A stretch of 64,000 nt of DNA from contig NZ_JAAGWF010000008.1 of the NCBI RefSeq assembly GCF_010686765.1, forward strand, positions 310,001 through 374,000. Direction: 5' to 3'. Shown here in pieces: positions 41,460-50,874 of this stretch (its first letter is position 1; each line of letters opens with the position of its first letter). Source of the stretch: Geodermatophilus sabuli (GTDB lineage Bacteria > Actinomycetota > Actinomycetes > Mycobacteriales > Geodermatophilaceae). Both the position numbers and the translations under genes were made by a program. Below the pieces are notes generated by a model that saw only the letters and a list, made by a program, of their open reading frames with translations, searched no databases and had not been told where the DNA came from.

Positions 41460-41576
41460 GTCCCGGGCCCGGTCCTGGCCGCTCTTCCGCGGGGCGGGAC
41501 GCCCGGTGACCGCGCCGGGCGGCCGCCGCAGACTCGGGCCGTCCGGGTGCGACCCGGCCCGAGAGAGGCGACGACC

Positions 41577-42434
41577 ATGACGCAGACCCCCGCGGCCGAG
41601 CGGACGACCGCCGTGCAGGCCGAGCTGAGCTACCTCGCCCCGGGCTCGACGGTGCTGCGCCGGTTCACCGCACCCGGCAACAGCGTGAACACCGGGCGGT
41701 ACGAGACCCACGTCGTCCCGATCCGCGACGGCCGGCCGGTGCAGGACGAGTTCAGCGTCGAGGTGAACGGGTTCCGGATCGCCCGGCACGTCAGCGCCGT
41801 CACCGACTTCACCGACAAGGCCGAGGTGGACGCCGTCTACGTGCCCGAGGTGCTCGACTTCGTCCGGGAGCAGCTCGGCGCCGACCAGGTCGCCTCCCGC
41901 GGCTGGGTGCTGCGGCGGTCGGCTGCCCCGGGGGAGAACGCCTCGCAGCCCCAGGCCGGTCTGGTGCACATCGACTACGCACCCCAGGGCTTCGACGACA
42001 TGGCCGCGGCCGTCTACGCCGAGCACTTCCCGGACGGTCCCGGGTACAGCCGGGCGGTGGCGACCAGCACCTGGCGGGTCTTCAGCCCCGCGCCGCAGGA
42101 CTGGCCGCTGGCGCTGTGCGACTTCCGCAGCGTCGCCCCGGACGACGGCATCCCCAACACCCTCTACTTCGTCGACGAGATCCCCGAGGACCCCTTCGGC
42201 CCGGTCGACGGGCTGCGGAAGGTCACGAGCGGCTCGGAGTTCGTCGTCAACCCCGCCCACGAGTGGTGGTACTTCCCGGACATGACGCGCGACGAGGTGC
42301 TGTTCTTCGTCTTCCACGACACCGACCACGGCCGGGCCTGGCGGGTGCCGCACTCGGCGTTCGCCGACCCCACCGTGGAGGCGACCGCGCCCCGGCACAG
42401 CATCGAGTTCCGCACCTTCGCCTTCTTCCGCTGA
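41577..42434 (+). CDS. CmcJ/NvfI family oxygenase-like protein
   Basis: 285 residues from ATG 41577. The C-terminal HEWWYFPDMTRDEVLFFVFHDTDHG and APRHSIEFRTFAFF are the hallmark of the CmcJ/AsaB/NvfI family, whose members hydroxylate, desaturate or rearrange small molecules using iron and 2-oxoglutarate, or act as isomerases. The N-terminal TAVQAELSYLAPGSTVLRRFTAPG and QDEFSVEVNGFRIARH are also typical. No biosynthetic partners are adjacent, so the substrate is unknown; a catabolic role with the preceding binding protein is possible. Confidence 0.82.
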   Translation: MTQTPAAERTTAVQAELSYLAPGSTVLRRFTAPGNSVNTGRYETHVVPIRDGRPVQDEFSVEVNGFRIARHVSAVTDFTDKAEVDAVYVPEVLDFVREQLGADQVASRGWVLRRSAAPGENASQPQAGLVHIDYAPQGFDDMAAAVYAEHFPDGPGYSRAVATSTWRVFSPAPQDWPLALCDFRSVAPDDGIPNTLYFVDEIPEDPFGPVDGLRKVTSGSEFVVNPAHEWWYFPDMTRDEVLFFVFHDTDHGRAWRVPHSAFADPTVEATAPRHSIEFRTFAFFR

Positions 42435-42474
42435 CCCCGGGACCGGTGGCGGGCGGCGTCGGTCCGGCGCGGGC

Positions 42475-43503
42475 TCAGCCCGGTGCCGACGCGGCGGTGC
42501 GGCGGGCGATCCGGGCGCCTGCGCGGACGAGGTCGGCGACGGTGGACGCGGTCGTCGTGCTGCGGATGCCCAGGCCGCGGGCGGCGTCCGGGGTCAGGGC
42601 CACCTGGCCGGCGCACACGTGGACGGGCCGCCCGGCCGCCCGTCGCAGCACCCCGGAGACGACCTTGCCGTGGGCGCTCTGCTCGTCCAGGCGCCCCTCG
42701 CCGGTGATGACCGCCTCGACCCCCTCGAGTGCGGCGTCGAACCCGACGGCGTCCAGCACGCGGTCGATGCCGGAGGTGAGCTCGGCGCCGAAGAAGGCCC
42801 ACAGGCCGCCCGCGAGCCCACCGGCCGCCCCGGTGCGGGGCACGCCACGCGGGTCCCGGGGATAGCCGTCCGCCCGGCTGTGCAGGCGTCCGGTGAGCCG
42901 GTCGACGGCGTCGGGGGCGGCGCCCTTCTGCGGGCCGAAGACCCTGGCGGCGTCCTCGAAGGGCGTCGTCACGTCGCTGAGGACGACCAGCTCGGCGCCG
43001 CGCAGGCCGCCGGCCTCGAGGATGGCCTGGGCGGCGTCGTAGCCGCCGTCGGTGGTCGCGCTGCCCCCGCACGCGACGAGGACGGTGCGGGCGCCCTGGG
43101 CCACGGCCCGCGCGATGAGCTGCCCGGTCCCGCGGCTGCTGGCCCGCTCGGCGTCCCGCCGGTCCTCGGGCACCAGTGGCAGTCCGCTCGCCGCCGCGAC
43201 GTCCACGACGGCGGTGCGGCCGTCGGCCAGCAGGGCCGAGCGGGCCTCCACCTCCTCGCCCAGGGGCCCGCTGACCCGCGCCGTGACCCACCGGCCGCCG
43301 AGCGCGTCGAGGAGGGTCTCGGCGGTGCCCTCGCCGCCGTCGGCCAGCGGCAGGACGACGGCCGACCCGCCGCCCTGCGCCACCCCCCGCGCGAGGGCGA
43401 GAGCGGCCTCGCGGGCGGTGAACGTCCCCTTGAACGAGTCGGGGCAGACGAGCAGCCGCGGGGACGGCGGTGTGCCGGTGCCGGCCGTGGGTCCGGTGGT
43501 CAC
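42475..43503 (-). CDS. glxK: Glycerate kinase
   Basis: 342 residues from GTG 43503, overlapping the stop of the upstream gene (GTGA). Typical type-1 glycerate kinase: LLVCPDSFKGTFTAREAALALARG near 20, VLPLADGGEGTAETL near 52, VACGGSATTDGGYDAAQAILEAG near 145 and ITGEGRLDEQSAHGKV near 280. It phosphorylates D-glycerate to phosphoglycerate using ATP. The pairing with an acetoacetate-decarboxylase-like gene is unusual. Confidence 0.92.
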   Translation of the reverse strand: MTTGPTAGTGTPPSPRLLVCPDSFKGTFTAREAALALARGVAQGGGSAVVLPLADGGEGTAETLLDALGGRWVTARVSGPLGEEVEARSALLADGRTAVVDVAAASGLPLVPEDRRDAERASSRGTGQLIARAVAQGARTVLVACGGSATTDGGYDAAQAILEAGGLRGAELVVLSDVTTPFEDAARVFGPQKGAAPDAVDRLTGRLHSRADGYPRDPRGVPRTGAAGGLAGGLWAFFGAELTSGIDRVLDAVGFDAALEGVEAVITGEGRLDEQSAHGKVVSGVLRRAAGRPVHVCAGQVALTPDAARGLGIRSTTTASTVADLVRAGARIARRTAASAPG

Positions 43504-44393
43504 CGTGGTCCGGTGGCGACGGGGCGGGCGCAGAGGTCCAGCGGCGGGGTGCCCGGGTGGCGGACGGTGCAGCGGCCGGACTCCCGGTCGGCACCCCGGT
43601 GGCCGGGGTGGTCCCGGGCCGGGCCGATCGGGCGTCCCGGCGGCAGCAGGCTCCGGTGCTCGAGGTAGTCGAACACCACCAGCGGTGCGGAGGAGACGTC
43701 CATCGCCCGCAGCTCACGGGCCACCGGGTGGTCGCCGAGTTCCAGTCCACCCGCCCGGCGGCCGAGGCCGAGGCGCAGCCGGCCGGCCATCGGCACGACG
43801 GTCTCCAGCAGCTCCCCCTGCCGCGCGGTGTACATCACCGCGGGGCGGCGGTCGGAGAGGACCGGACCCGTGCCCCGGACGCGCAGGGTCAGCACCGTGG
43901 TCGACCCCTCGGCCAGGGTCACCTGCCGCACCGGCCGTTCCTCGGCGAAGTCCATGTCGGCGACGAACTTCGGGAAGCCCCAGAGGGCCCGGCCGGCGTC
44001 GCGCGCCTCGGCGGTCGTGACCGGCAGGTGCAGGACGAACAGCGGGAGCCGACGGCGCAGCAGCGGCAGCAGCCGCGGCGCGGGCCCGCGCGTCACCACG
44101 GCGGCCACGGCCAGCTCCCCGTAGGGCGCGAGCACCCCGGGCGGGTCGTCGGCGGTGGTGACGGCGCGGTAGCGGAAGGCGGCGACGGAGATCAGCGCCC
44201 GGCCGTCGACCCACCGCGCCGGGCGCAGCTCGGGGCTGGGCAGGGCGGCGGCGACCGCCTCGGGGTCGGCGGTGTGCACCGAGGCCAGGCAGGCGTTCTC
44301 GGGGTACCGCAGCGGCAGCCGCAGGACACGGTTCCCCACCTGCGCGGCCGACGTCGCGCCGGCCCACTCGTCGGGGTCGTCCCGGTGCGTCAC
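43500..44393 (-). CDS. Acetoacetate decarboxylase family protein
   Basis: 297 residues from GTG 44393. The ADC-like core spans ~25-235: RYPENACLASVHTADPEAVAAALP, then ALWGFPKFVADMDFAEE near 135-150, where the lysine of GFPK corresponds to the Schiff-base lysine of acetoacetate decarboxylase. The preceding residues are not the usual E-x4 pattern, so the reaction may differ (ADC-like proteins include aldolase-dehydratases). The C-terminal ~50 residues are Pro/Arg-rich and variable. Translationally coupled to glycerate kinase. Confidence 0.8.
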   Translation of the reverse strand: MTHRDDPDEWAGATSAAQVGNRVLRLPLRYPENACLASVHTADPEAVAAALPSPELRPARWVDGRALISVAAFRYRAVTTADDPPGVLAPYGELAVAAVVTRGPAPRLLPLLRRRLPLFVLHLPVTTAEARDAGRALWGFPKFVADMDFAEERPVRQVTLAEGSTTVLTLRVRGTGPVLSDRRPAVMYTARQGELLETVVPMAGRLRLGLGRRAGGLELGDHPVARELRAMDVSSAPLVVFDYLEHRSLLPPGRPIGPARDHPGHRGADRESGRCTVRHPGTPPLDLCARPVATGPR

Positions 44394-44483
44394 GGCGGCC
44401 TCCCTCTCCCGGGTCCGGTCCAGGGTGGCCCCGACCGGCCGCCGGAGCCAGGGGCCGGGCCCCGGCGCGGCGCGGCGCGTCGC

Positions 44484-46790
44484 TCAGGCGTGCCCCGCCA
44501 CCAGCGTCCGGCTCGACCGCTCCTGCGCCAGCCAGGCGGCCAGCTCCGCGGCGGGCACCGGGCGCTGGTGCAGGTAGCCCTGCACGGCGGTGATGCCGGC
44601 CTGCTCGACGAACCGCTGCTGGTCGACGTCCTCCACGCCCTCGGCGACGGTTCCCAGCCCGAGCCGGCCGGCCATCTGGGCGATCGCCTCCAGGACCGCC
44701 TGGTCGGCGACCACCGTGGCCGCGCCGGCGACGAAGGACTTGTCGATCTTCACCACGTCGACCGGCAGGGTGCGCAGCGTGGTCAGCGCCGAGTAGCCGG
44801 TGCCGAAGTCGTCGACCGCCAGACCCACGCCGAGCCGGGAGAGGACGTCCAGGGTCAGCTGGACCGCGGGGGAGTCCAGCACGCTGGACTCGGTGATCTC
44901 GATGATCAGCTGCTTGGGGGCCAGCGCGTACGCGGCCAGGCACTCCCGGACGGCGGTCACGAAGTGGGGGTGGGCCAGCTGCCTGGGCGACGCGTTGACG
45001 TGCACCGCCACCGGCCGGCCGCCGTCGGTCCAGCCGGCCGCGTCGGCGCAGGCCCGGCGCAGCACCTGCTCGCCGATCCGGTTGATGAGGCCCGTCCGTT
45101 CCGCGAGCTCGAGGAAGTCCACCGGGCCGAGCAGCCCGCGGGTCGGGTGTGCCCAGCGCACCAGTGCCTCGACCGCCACGCAGCGGCCGTCGCTCGTGGC
45201 GACGATCGGCTGGTAGTGGACGACGAACTCGCCCCGGCTGGCCGCTCCCCGCAGCTCGAGCTCGAGGGTGGACGGCGCGTCCGCCTCGAGCAGCGCGGGG
45301 GAGAAGGCCTGGACGCGGTTCTTCCCGGCCGCCTTCGCCGCGTACATCGCGATGTCGGCCTGCTGGACGACCCCGGCACCCGACGTCCCGGGTTCGAGGG
45401 CCGCCATGCCCACACTGGCGCCCACCTGGGTGAGCCGGCCGTCGAGGCGGATCGGGGCCGACAGCAGCTCGACGAGGCGGCGGCCGACCTGCTCGGCCTG
45501 CTCCCGGCCGGCGTCGTGCAGCAGGACGCCGAACTCGTCGCCGCCCAGCCGGGCGCAGAGGTCCTCGTCCCGCAGCGCGCCGAGCATGCGGGTGGCCATG
45601 TGCTGGAGCAACTGGTCGCCGGCGGCGTGCCCGAGCGCGTCGTTGACCACCTTGAAGTCGTCGAGGTCGAGGAAGAGCACCCAGGCCGCTCCGGTCCCGC
45701 CGCCGGCGGCCGCGTCGAGTGCGCTGGTGAACGCCGCGCGGTTGGCCAGCCCGGTCAGGTTGTCGGTGCGGGCCTGTGCCTGCAGGTCCCGGTGCGCCTG
45801 GCTGCCGCGCGTGGCCAGGGCGACCTGGTTGTTCATCGACTGGATGGCGGCGACGGCCTCGGCGGGGACGGTGTCCGGTGCGCCGAGCAGCATGTAGCGC
45901 CCGGGGGAGGCGGGCAGTGGCATGCACAGCCACTGCCGGGTGAACCCGCCGGCCGTCCCGAGCAGCCCGGGATCGGTGACCTCCCGGCACTCGTTGGGGA
46001 GGCCTCCGTGGGGCAGGAGGTCCAGCGGCAGCACGTCCAGCGTCCGGTCGAAGTCGCCCACCTGGGCGGCGACGCGCAGGTGCCCGTTCCCGTCGTCCGC
46101 GACGACGGCCACGCGCAGGCCCGGCGTCATGCGGCAGATCTCGGTGGTCGCCGTCCAGCCCTGCAGGCGGATCGCCATCAGGTCGGTCACGCCGACGAGG
46201 CCGGTGCCGAGGGTGAGCAGGGCGGCATCCCGGCCACGGGTCTGCTCCCGGGCGAACAGGCCCAGCGCGAGGTGCCGGGCTCCCACGGCGGTGAGGAGCA
46301 GGACGGGCAGCGCGCCCGCCACGTGGGTGACGTCGGTCGATCCGGACCGGCCGGGCAGCAGACCCCACACCAGCGTGGCGGCCAGCAGGGCCGCGCACAG
46401 CCCGGCGGCGTACCCGGCGACGCGCGCGGTCCGGCCGTACATGACGCGGGACCACAGCGCGGGGAACACCACGCCGAAGGCGACGGGCGGCACCGGGCAG
46501 GCCAGGGCGAAGACCGCCACGGCGAGGACGTCGACGGCGTCGAGGGCCGCCGGCGCGGCCTGCGACCGGTAGCGGACGATCCACGAGGCGGTCAGTGCCA
46601 GGGTGGCGAGCACCAGGAGGGCCGGTCCCCAGGAGGCACCGCCGACCAGCGCCGCCGGGGTGGTCGCGGCGAGGGAGACCAGCGCGATCACGAGGAAGAC
46701 CCAGCGGGTCTGCTCCACCAGGTCGTCGGGCCGGTGCAGACGACGGCGCGCCCGGGCTCGGAGCCACGGCGACGGAGCTGCGGTGCTCAT
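44484..46790 (-). CDS. Membrane GGDEF-EAL protein (diguanylate cyclase/phosphodiesterase)
   Basis: 768 residues from ATG 46790. An N-terminal membrane part with about six helices (VFLVIALVSLAATTPAALVG onward) is followed by a GAF-like region, GGDEF at ~345-500 (ARLGGDEFGVLL) and EAL at ~520-760. The EAL site is complete (VAVEALVRWAHP, VNASPRQL, IEITESS, AVDDFGTGYSAL, VVKIDKSFV, VAEGVED), so phosphodiesterase activity on cyclic di-GMP is expected; both domains look active. Divergent from a second GGDEF-EAL gene 190 bases away. Confidence 0.92.
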   Translation of the reverse strand: MSTAAPSPWLRARARRRLHRPDDLVEQTRWVFLVIALVSLAATTPAALVGGASWGPALLVLATLALTASWIVRYRSQAAPAALDAVDVLAVAVFALACPVPPVAFGVVFPALWSRVMYGRTARVAGYAAGLCAALLAATLVWGLLPGRSGSTDVTHVAGALPVLLLTAVGARHLALGLFAREQTRGRDAALLTLGTGLVGVTDLMAIRLQGWTATTEICRMTPGLRVAVVADDGNGHLRVAAQVGDFDRTLDVLPLDLLPHGGLPNECREVTDPGLLGTAGGFTRQWLCMPLPASPGRYMLLGAPDTVPAEAVAAIQSMNNQVALATRGSQAHRDLQAQARTDNLTGLANRAAFTSALDAAAGGGTGAAWVLFLDLDDFKVVNDALGHAAGDQLLQHMATRMLGALRDEDLCARLGGDEFGVLLHDAGREQAEQVGRRLVELLSAPIRLDGRLTQVGASVGMAALEPGTSGAGVVQQADIAMYAAKAAGKNRVQAFSPALLEADAPSTLELELRGAASRGEFVVHYQPIVATSDGRCVAVEALVRWAHPTRGLLGPVDFLELAERTGLINRIGEQVLRRACADAAGWTDGGRPVAVHVNASPRQLAHPHFVTAVRECLAAYALAPKQLIIEITESSVLDSPAVQLTLDVLSRLGVGLAVDDFGTGYSALTTLRTLPVDVVKIDKSFVAGAATVVADQAVLEAIAQMAGRLGLGTVAEGVEDVDQQRFVEQAGITAVQGYLHQRPVPAAELAAWLAQERSSRTLVAGHA

Positions 46791-46881
46791 CACGGTCCTC
46801 GGGTCGGCGGCAGGACGGCGGTCGTCGTCCCCGGCTCCCATCGACCCCGGGCGCGGCGTCCTGGACGGCAATGGCGGGTGT

Positions 46882-46900
46882 CTCACCCGACGGGGGTGAG
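46882..46900. promoter_or_regulatory. Inverted repeat between the two GGDEF-EAL genes
   Basis: CTCACCC (46882-46888) and GGGTGAG (46894-46900) with a 5-base spacer, in the divergent promoter region. A second small repeat (CTCCC...GGGAG) lies near 46931-46945. Confidence 0.4.
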
Positions 46901-46980
46901 CGGTCCCGGAGCGCCCGCGGCGGGGTGACCTCCCCCGGAGGGAGGGGGCCGGAGTCCTCGCGCTGGAGAGCCGACGGGCA

Positions 46981-49290
46981 GTGGTCGATCCCTGCTGCAT
47001 GGAGCGCTCCTCGACCCGCCGTCGCGCGCGGTCCCCGCACCGGACAGACCGGTCGCTGGGCACCGTCCGGGCGCTGACGGCTGCCCTCCTCCTCGCGTAC
47101 GTGGCCTCGCTGGTGGCCCTGGGGACCGGGGCGACCGGTTCCCTGGCCGTGCTCGCCGGCAGCGGCAAGCTGCTCTTCATCGCCGGCCTGGTGACCGTGC
47201 TCGCCATCCGCGCCGTCAGCTCACCGCGCGACCGGATCGCCTGGGCCTGCTTCGCCGCCGGGGTGGCCTCCTACCTGGCGGGGGCACTGGGACACGAGTT
47301 CTACTACGCGAGCCTGCCGGTGGTCCCGCGGCCGTCCTGGTCGGACCTCGGCTACATGGGCCTCTACCCGCTCGCCTACGTCGGGCTGTTCCGGATGCTG
47401 CGGGCCCGGGTCAGCCGGCTCACCTCCAGCATGTGGCTGGACGGGATCGTCACCGGGCTGACGGCCGCCGCCCTGGCCGCCGCGGTCGCCCTGGGAGCGG
47501 TGCTCCGCATGGCCGAGGGACCGGCCGGCGCCGTCGTCATCGCCGTCGCCTACCCGGTGGCCGACCTGCTGCTGCTCGTGCTCATCGCCGGTGCGCTGGC
47601 GGTGATCGGCCGGGGCGCCGGCGGCGTCTGGTGGTGGGTGACCAGCGGCATGGCGCTGTTCGTCGTCACGGACACCCTCTACGCCTACCAGGTGCTGCAC
47701 GGCAGCTACGTCACCGGCGGACCGCTGGACCTCGGCTGGGGGGTGGCCTTCGCCTGCTTCGGGCTGGCCGCCTGCCAGGCCTCGCGGTCGGGCGGCACCA
47801 CGCGGCTGGAGGGGCTCGGCGCGCTGGCCGTCCCGGGCGTCTGCGCGCTGGCTGCCCTGCTGCTGCTGTTCTTCGGCTACCTGGACGGCGGCGAGCTGCT
47901 GGCCGGGCTGCTCGCGCTGGGCGCCGTCCTCGCCGCGCTGGCCCGCACGGCCCTCACCTTCCGGGACGTCCGCGCGCTGGCCGACAGCCGTCGCCAGGCC
48001 CGGACCGACGAGCTCACCGGTCTGCCCAACCGCCGGCACGTCTTCGAGGCGCTGGCCGCCGTCGACGCCCGGCTCGCGACGGGGGCCGCGACAGCGGTGC
48101 TCGTCGTCGACCTCGACCGCTTCAAGGAGATCAACGACTCCCTCGGGCACGCCGTCGGCGACGCGCTGCTCTGCCAGGTCGGTCCGCGGCTGTCGGCGCA
48201 GCTGCGTGGCGGGGACCTGCTGGCCCGCCTCGGCGGGGACGAGTTCGTCGTCCTCGCCGCCGACCTCGACGACATCGGTGCCGGAGCGCTGGCGCAGCGG
48301 CTGTGCACGGCGCTGAGGGAACCCTTCCGGCTGGGCGGCATGTCGCTGTCCGTGGACGCCAGCATCGGCATCGCGGTGGGGCCGCAGCACTCCCGGTCGG
48401 CGCAGGAGCTGCTGCAGATGGCCGACCTCGCGATGTACTGCGCCAAGGCGAACCGCAGCGGAGCCACCGTCTACGACGAGGAGCGCGACGGCTCGGGACG
48501 CCACCGGCTCGAGGCGGTCGACCAGCTGCGCCGCGCGATCAGCGGCGGCGAGCTGGTGCTCCACCACCAGCCCAAGCTCTCGCTGCAGACCGGGCAGATC
48601 GAGGGCGTCGAGGCGCTGGTGCGCTGGCGGCACCCCACCCGCGGGCTGCTGTACCCCGACGCCTTCATCGAGCTGGCGGAGTCCGCCGGGCTCATGGGCC
48701 CCCTGACGACGGCGGTGGTCGGGCTCGCCCTGGCCCAGCGGCGGGCGTGGGCCGACGCCGGCCGCGACCTGACCGTGGCGGTGAACGTCAGCCCGTCGAA
48801 CCTGGTCGACGAGCACTTCCCCGAGGAGGTCGCCGGCCTGCTCGCCGAGCACGGGGTCCCGCCGACGGCGCTGGTGCTCGAGGTCACCGAGAGCCTCCTG
48901 ATGGAGGACCGGGAACGCGCCGTCCGCGTGCTCGCCCGGCTCCGTGAGGCCGGCGTCGGCGTCTCCATCGACGACTACGGCACCGGCTACTCGAGCCTCG
49001 CCTACCTCGCGGCCCTGCCGGTGACCGAGCTCAAGCTCGACCGCACGTTCGTCGCGGCCATGACCGGCAGCTCGCGGGCGGCGTCCATCGTGACCTCCAC
49101 GCTGCAGCTGGCGCACGCCCTCGGGCTGACGCTCGTCGCCGAGGGTGCCGAGGACCAGGCCACGGTCGACGCGCTGGCGGCCCTGGGCTGCGACGTGGTG
49201 CAGGGCTACCACCTGAGCCGGCCACTGCCGGCGGAGCCGCTCGAGCGCTGGCTGGACGCCCGGCGGGCCCCCGCGGGCGTCGGGGGCTGA
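46981..49290 (+). CDS. Membrane GGDEF-EAL protein (diguanylate cyclase/phosphodiesterase)
   Basis: 769 residues from GTG 46981; ATG 46999 is an equally plausible start. About nine membrane helices fill residues ~30-325 (LTAALLLAYVASLVALGTG onward, with RPSWSDLGYMGLYPLAYVGLF). GGDEF at ~340-500 (DELTGLPNRRHVFEAL, ARLGGDEFVVLA) and EAL at ~515-760 (VEALVRWRHPTRG, VNVSPSNL, LEVTESLL, SIDDYGTGYSSLAYL, KLDRTFV, VAEGAEDQ). All key catalytic residues are present in both domains. The sensory half differs fully from that of the divergent neighbour. Confidence 0.92.
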   Translation: MVDPCCMERSSTRRRARSPHRTDRSLGTVRALTAALLLAYVASLVALGTGATGSLAVLAGSGKLLFIAGLVTVLAIRAVSSPRDRIAWACFAAGVASYLAGALGHEFYYASLPVVPRPSWSDLGYMGLYPLAYVGLFRMLRARVSRLTSSMWLDGIVTGLTAAALAAAVALGAVLRMAEGPAGAVVIAVAYPVADLLLLVLIAGALAVIGRGAGGVWWWVTSGMALFVVTDTLYAYQVLHGSYVTGGPLDLGWGVAFACFGLAACQASRSGGTTRLEGLGALAVPGVCALAALLLLFFGYLDGGELLAGLLALGAVLAALARTALTFRDVRALADSRRQARTDELTGLPNRRHVFEALAAVDARLATGAATAVLVVDLDRFKEINDSLGHAVGDALLCQVGPRLSAQLRGGDLLARLGGDEFVVLAADLDDIGAGALAQRLCTALREPFRLGGMSLSVDASIGIAVGPQHSRSAQELLQMADLAMYCAKANRSGATVYDEERDGSGRHRLEAVDQLRRAISGGELVLHHQPKLSLQTGQIEGVEALVRWRHPTRGLLYPDAFIELAESAGLMGPLTTAVVGLALAQRRAWADAGRDLTVAVNVSPSNLVDEHFPEEVAGLLAEHGVPPTALVLEVTESLLMEDRERAVRVLARLREAGVGVSIDDYGTGYSSLAYLAALPVTELKLDRTFVAAMTGSSRAASIVTSTLQLAHALGLTLVAEGAEDQATVDALAALGCDVVQGYHLSRPLPAEPLERWLDARRAPAGVGG

Positions 49291-49301
49291 CCGCCCGGCG
49301 G

Positions 49302-49838
49302 TCAGGCGGGGATCGGGAAGACCAGCAGCGAGCCGGTCGCCGTCGCCACGGTCTGCCCCGCGGCGTTGCGCACCTCGCCCTCGGCGAAGGCCACCCGGCG
49401 CCCGGGCTTCACCACGGTGCCGACCGCCGTGAGCGGCCCGCTGGTGGCGTGCACCGCACGCAGGTAGTTCACCTTCAGCTCGATGGAGGTGTAGCCGACC
49501 CCGGCGGGCAGGGTGGTGTGCACCGCGCAGCCGACGACGGTGTCGAGCACCGTGCACACCAGCCCGCCGTGGACGACGCCGATCGGGTTGTAGACCGACT
49601 CGTCGACGTCGCAGGTGAACTCGACCCGGCCCTCCTCCAGCGAGGAGATGCCCAGCTGCACGAGCATGGCGATGGGCGGCGGCGGGAGGATGCCGTCGCG
49701 GATCGCCTCCATCGTCTCCAGCCCGGTGCGGACCAGGGCGCCGGCCGCGGTGACCATCGGGTCGTGCCAGGCGACGGTGCGGGTGCGGGGCTCGCCCCAG
49801 CTCTCGGGGGTGGACTCGGTCGTCAGCTCAGCCGTCAT
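49302..49838 (-). CDS. PaaI family thioesterase (hotdog fold)
   Basis: 178 residues from ATG 49838; a GTG 15 bases earlier is possible. The hotdog core is at ~55-175: GRVEFTCDVDESVYNPIGVVHGGLVCTVLDTVVGCAV with the NPIGVVHGG motif whose Asn and Gly line the active site, and GYTSIELKVNYLRAV. It hydrolyses acyl- or aryl-CoA thioesters; the preferred acyl group cannot be read. It lies downstream of the sdh operon on the same strand but beyond a hairpin. Confidence 0.88.
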   Translation of the reverse strand: MTAELTTESTPESWGEPRTRTVAWHDPMVTAAGALVRTGLETMEAIRDGILPPPPIAMLVQLGISSLEEGRVEFTCDVDESVYNPIGVVHGGLVCTVLDTVVGCAVHTTLPAGVGYTSIELKVNYLRAVHATSGPLTAVGTVVKPGRRVAFAEGEVRNAAGQTVATATGSLLVFPIPA

Positions 49839-49914
49839 GACGTCTAGGTTCACACACCGAACCCAGGCTGGCTACCACCGCGCGCGGACTTGTGGCGCCG
49901 AAAGTCCCGGGAGA

Positions 49915-49957
49915 CGACGCCGGCGGGGACCCCCGAGGGGACCCCCGCCCGCCGTCG
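49915..49957 (-). terminator. Terminator-like hairpin after sdhB
   Basis: The arms around 49915-49928 and 49943-49957 pair over about 13 base pairs with a one-base bulge, rich in G and C, 59 bases after the sdhB stop on the minus strand. Confidence 0.45.
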
Positions 49958-50015
49958 GCCCTTCTGCAGGGTCCCGCCGCGAGCTCGCGAGGGGCGGGGG
50001 CAGGAGGGCCCGCTG

Positions 50016-50852
50016 TCAGCTCTTCGGTCGGGCTCCGGCTCGCAGGGCGCCGAGCAGGTCGTGGTTGAGCCGGGAGATGTTCTCCATCGAGATGCCCTTG
50101 GGGCAGGCCGCCGAGCACTCGCCGATGTTGGTGCAGCCCCCGAAGCCCTCGCGGTCCTGCTGGGCGACCATGTTGACCACCCGGTCGTTGCGTTCCGGCT
50201 GGCCCTGCGGCAGCAGCCCCAGGTGGCTGACCTTGGCTGCGGTGAAGAGCATCGACGAGGCGTTCGGGCAGGCCGCCACGCAGGCGCCGCAGCCGATGCA
50301 GGTGGCCGCGTCGAACGCCGCGTCGGCGTCCTTCTTGGGCACCGGGACGGCGTGCGCGTCCGGCGCGGTGCCGGTCGGGACGCTGACGTAGCCGCCCGCC
50401 TGGATGATCCGGTCGAGGGCGCCGCGGTTGACCGCGAGGTCCTTGATGACCGGGAACGCGCTGGCCCGCCACGGCTCGACGTCGATCGTGTCGCCGTCCT
50501 TGAACTTGCGCATGTGCAGCTGGCACGTGGTCGTGCGCCCCGGCGCCGCGACCCCGGCACCGTGCGCGGTGCCGTTGATCATCAGGCCGCAGCTGCCGCA
50601 GATGCCCTCGCGACAGTCGTGGTCGAAGACGACCGGCTCGTCGCCGGAGAGGATCAGCTGCTCGTTGAGGACGTCGAGCATCTCGAGGAAGGACATGTCC
50701 GGGGAGATGTCGGTGACCTCGTACGTCACCATCCTGCCCTTGACCGACGGGCCCTTCTGGCGCCAGATGCGCAGCGTCAGGTTCATGCCGCGCTTCTCGT
50801 CCGCGGGGTTCCCGACGCTGGAGCGCATGGTGCCCTCACGTGTTGCTGTCAC
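50016..50852 (-). CDS. sdhB: Succinate dehydrogenase/fumarate reductase iron-sulfur subunit
   Basis: 278 residues from GTG 50852. [2Fe-2S] site [17 protein letters not shown] near 80-95 with a later TTTCQLHM, and [4Fe-4S]/[3Fe-4S] ligands in [13 protein letters not shown] near 187 and [15 protein letters not shown] near 240. Electrons pass from the flavoprotein to quinone. ATG codons at 50828 and 50786 are alternative starts, but a duplicated segment that keeps GTGA directly after sdhA favours 50852. Confidence 0.93.
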   Translation of the reverse strand: MTATREGTMRSSVGNPADEKRGMNLTLRIWRQKGPSVKGRMVTYEVTDISPDMSFLEMLDVLNEQLILSGDEPVVFDHDCREGICGSCGLMINGTAHGAGVAAPGRTTTCQLHMRKFKDGDTIDVEPWRASAFPVIKDLAVNRGALDRIIQAGGYVSVPTGTAPDAHAVPVPKKDADAAFDAATCIGCGACVAACPNASSMLFTAAKVSHLGLLPQGQPERNDRVVNMVAQQDREGFGGCTNIGECSAACPKGISMENISRLNHDLLGALRAGARPKS

Positions 50853-50874
50853 TTGTCGCTCCGCTGGATCGTGA

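Noticed and set aside
43470-46928. 1152-codon open frame on the plus strand
   Set aside because: Antisense to the acetoacetate-decarboxylase-like and GGDEF-EAL genes, with no recognisable domain and biased composition.
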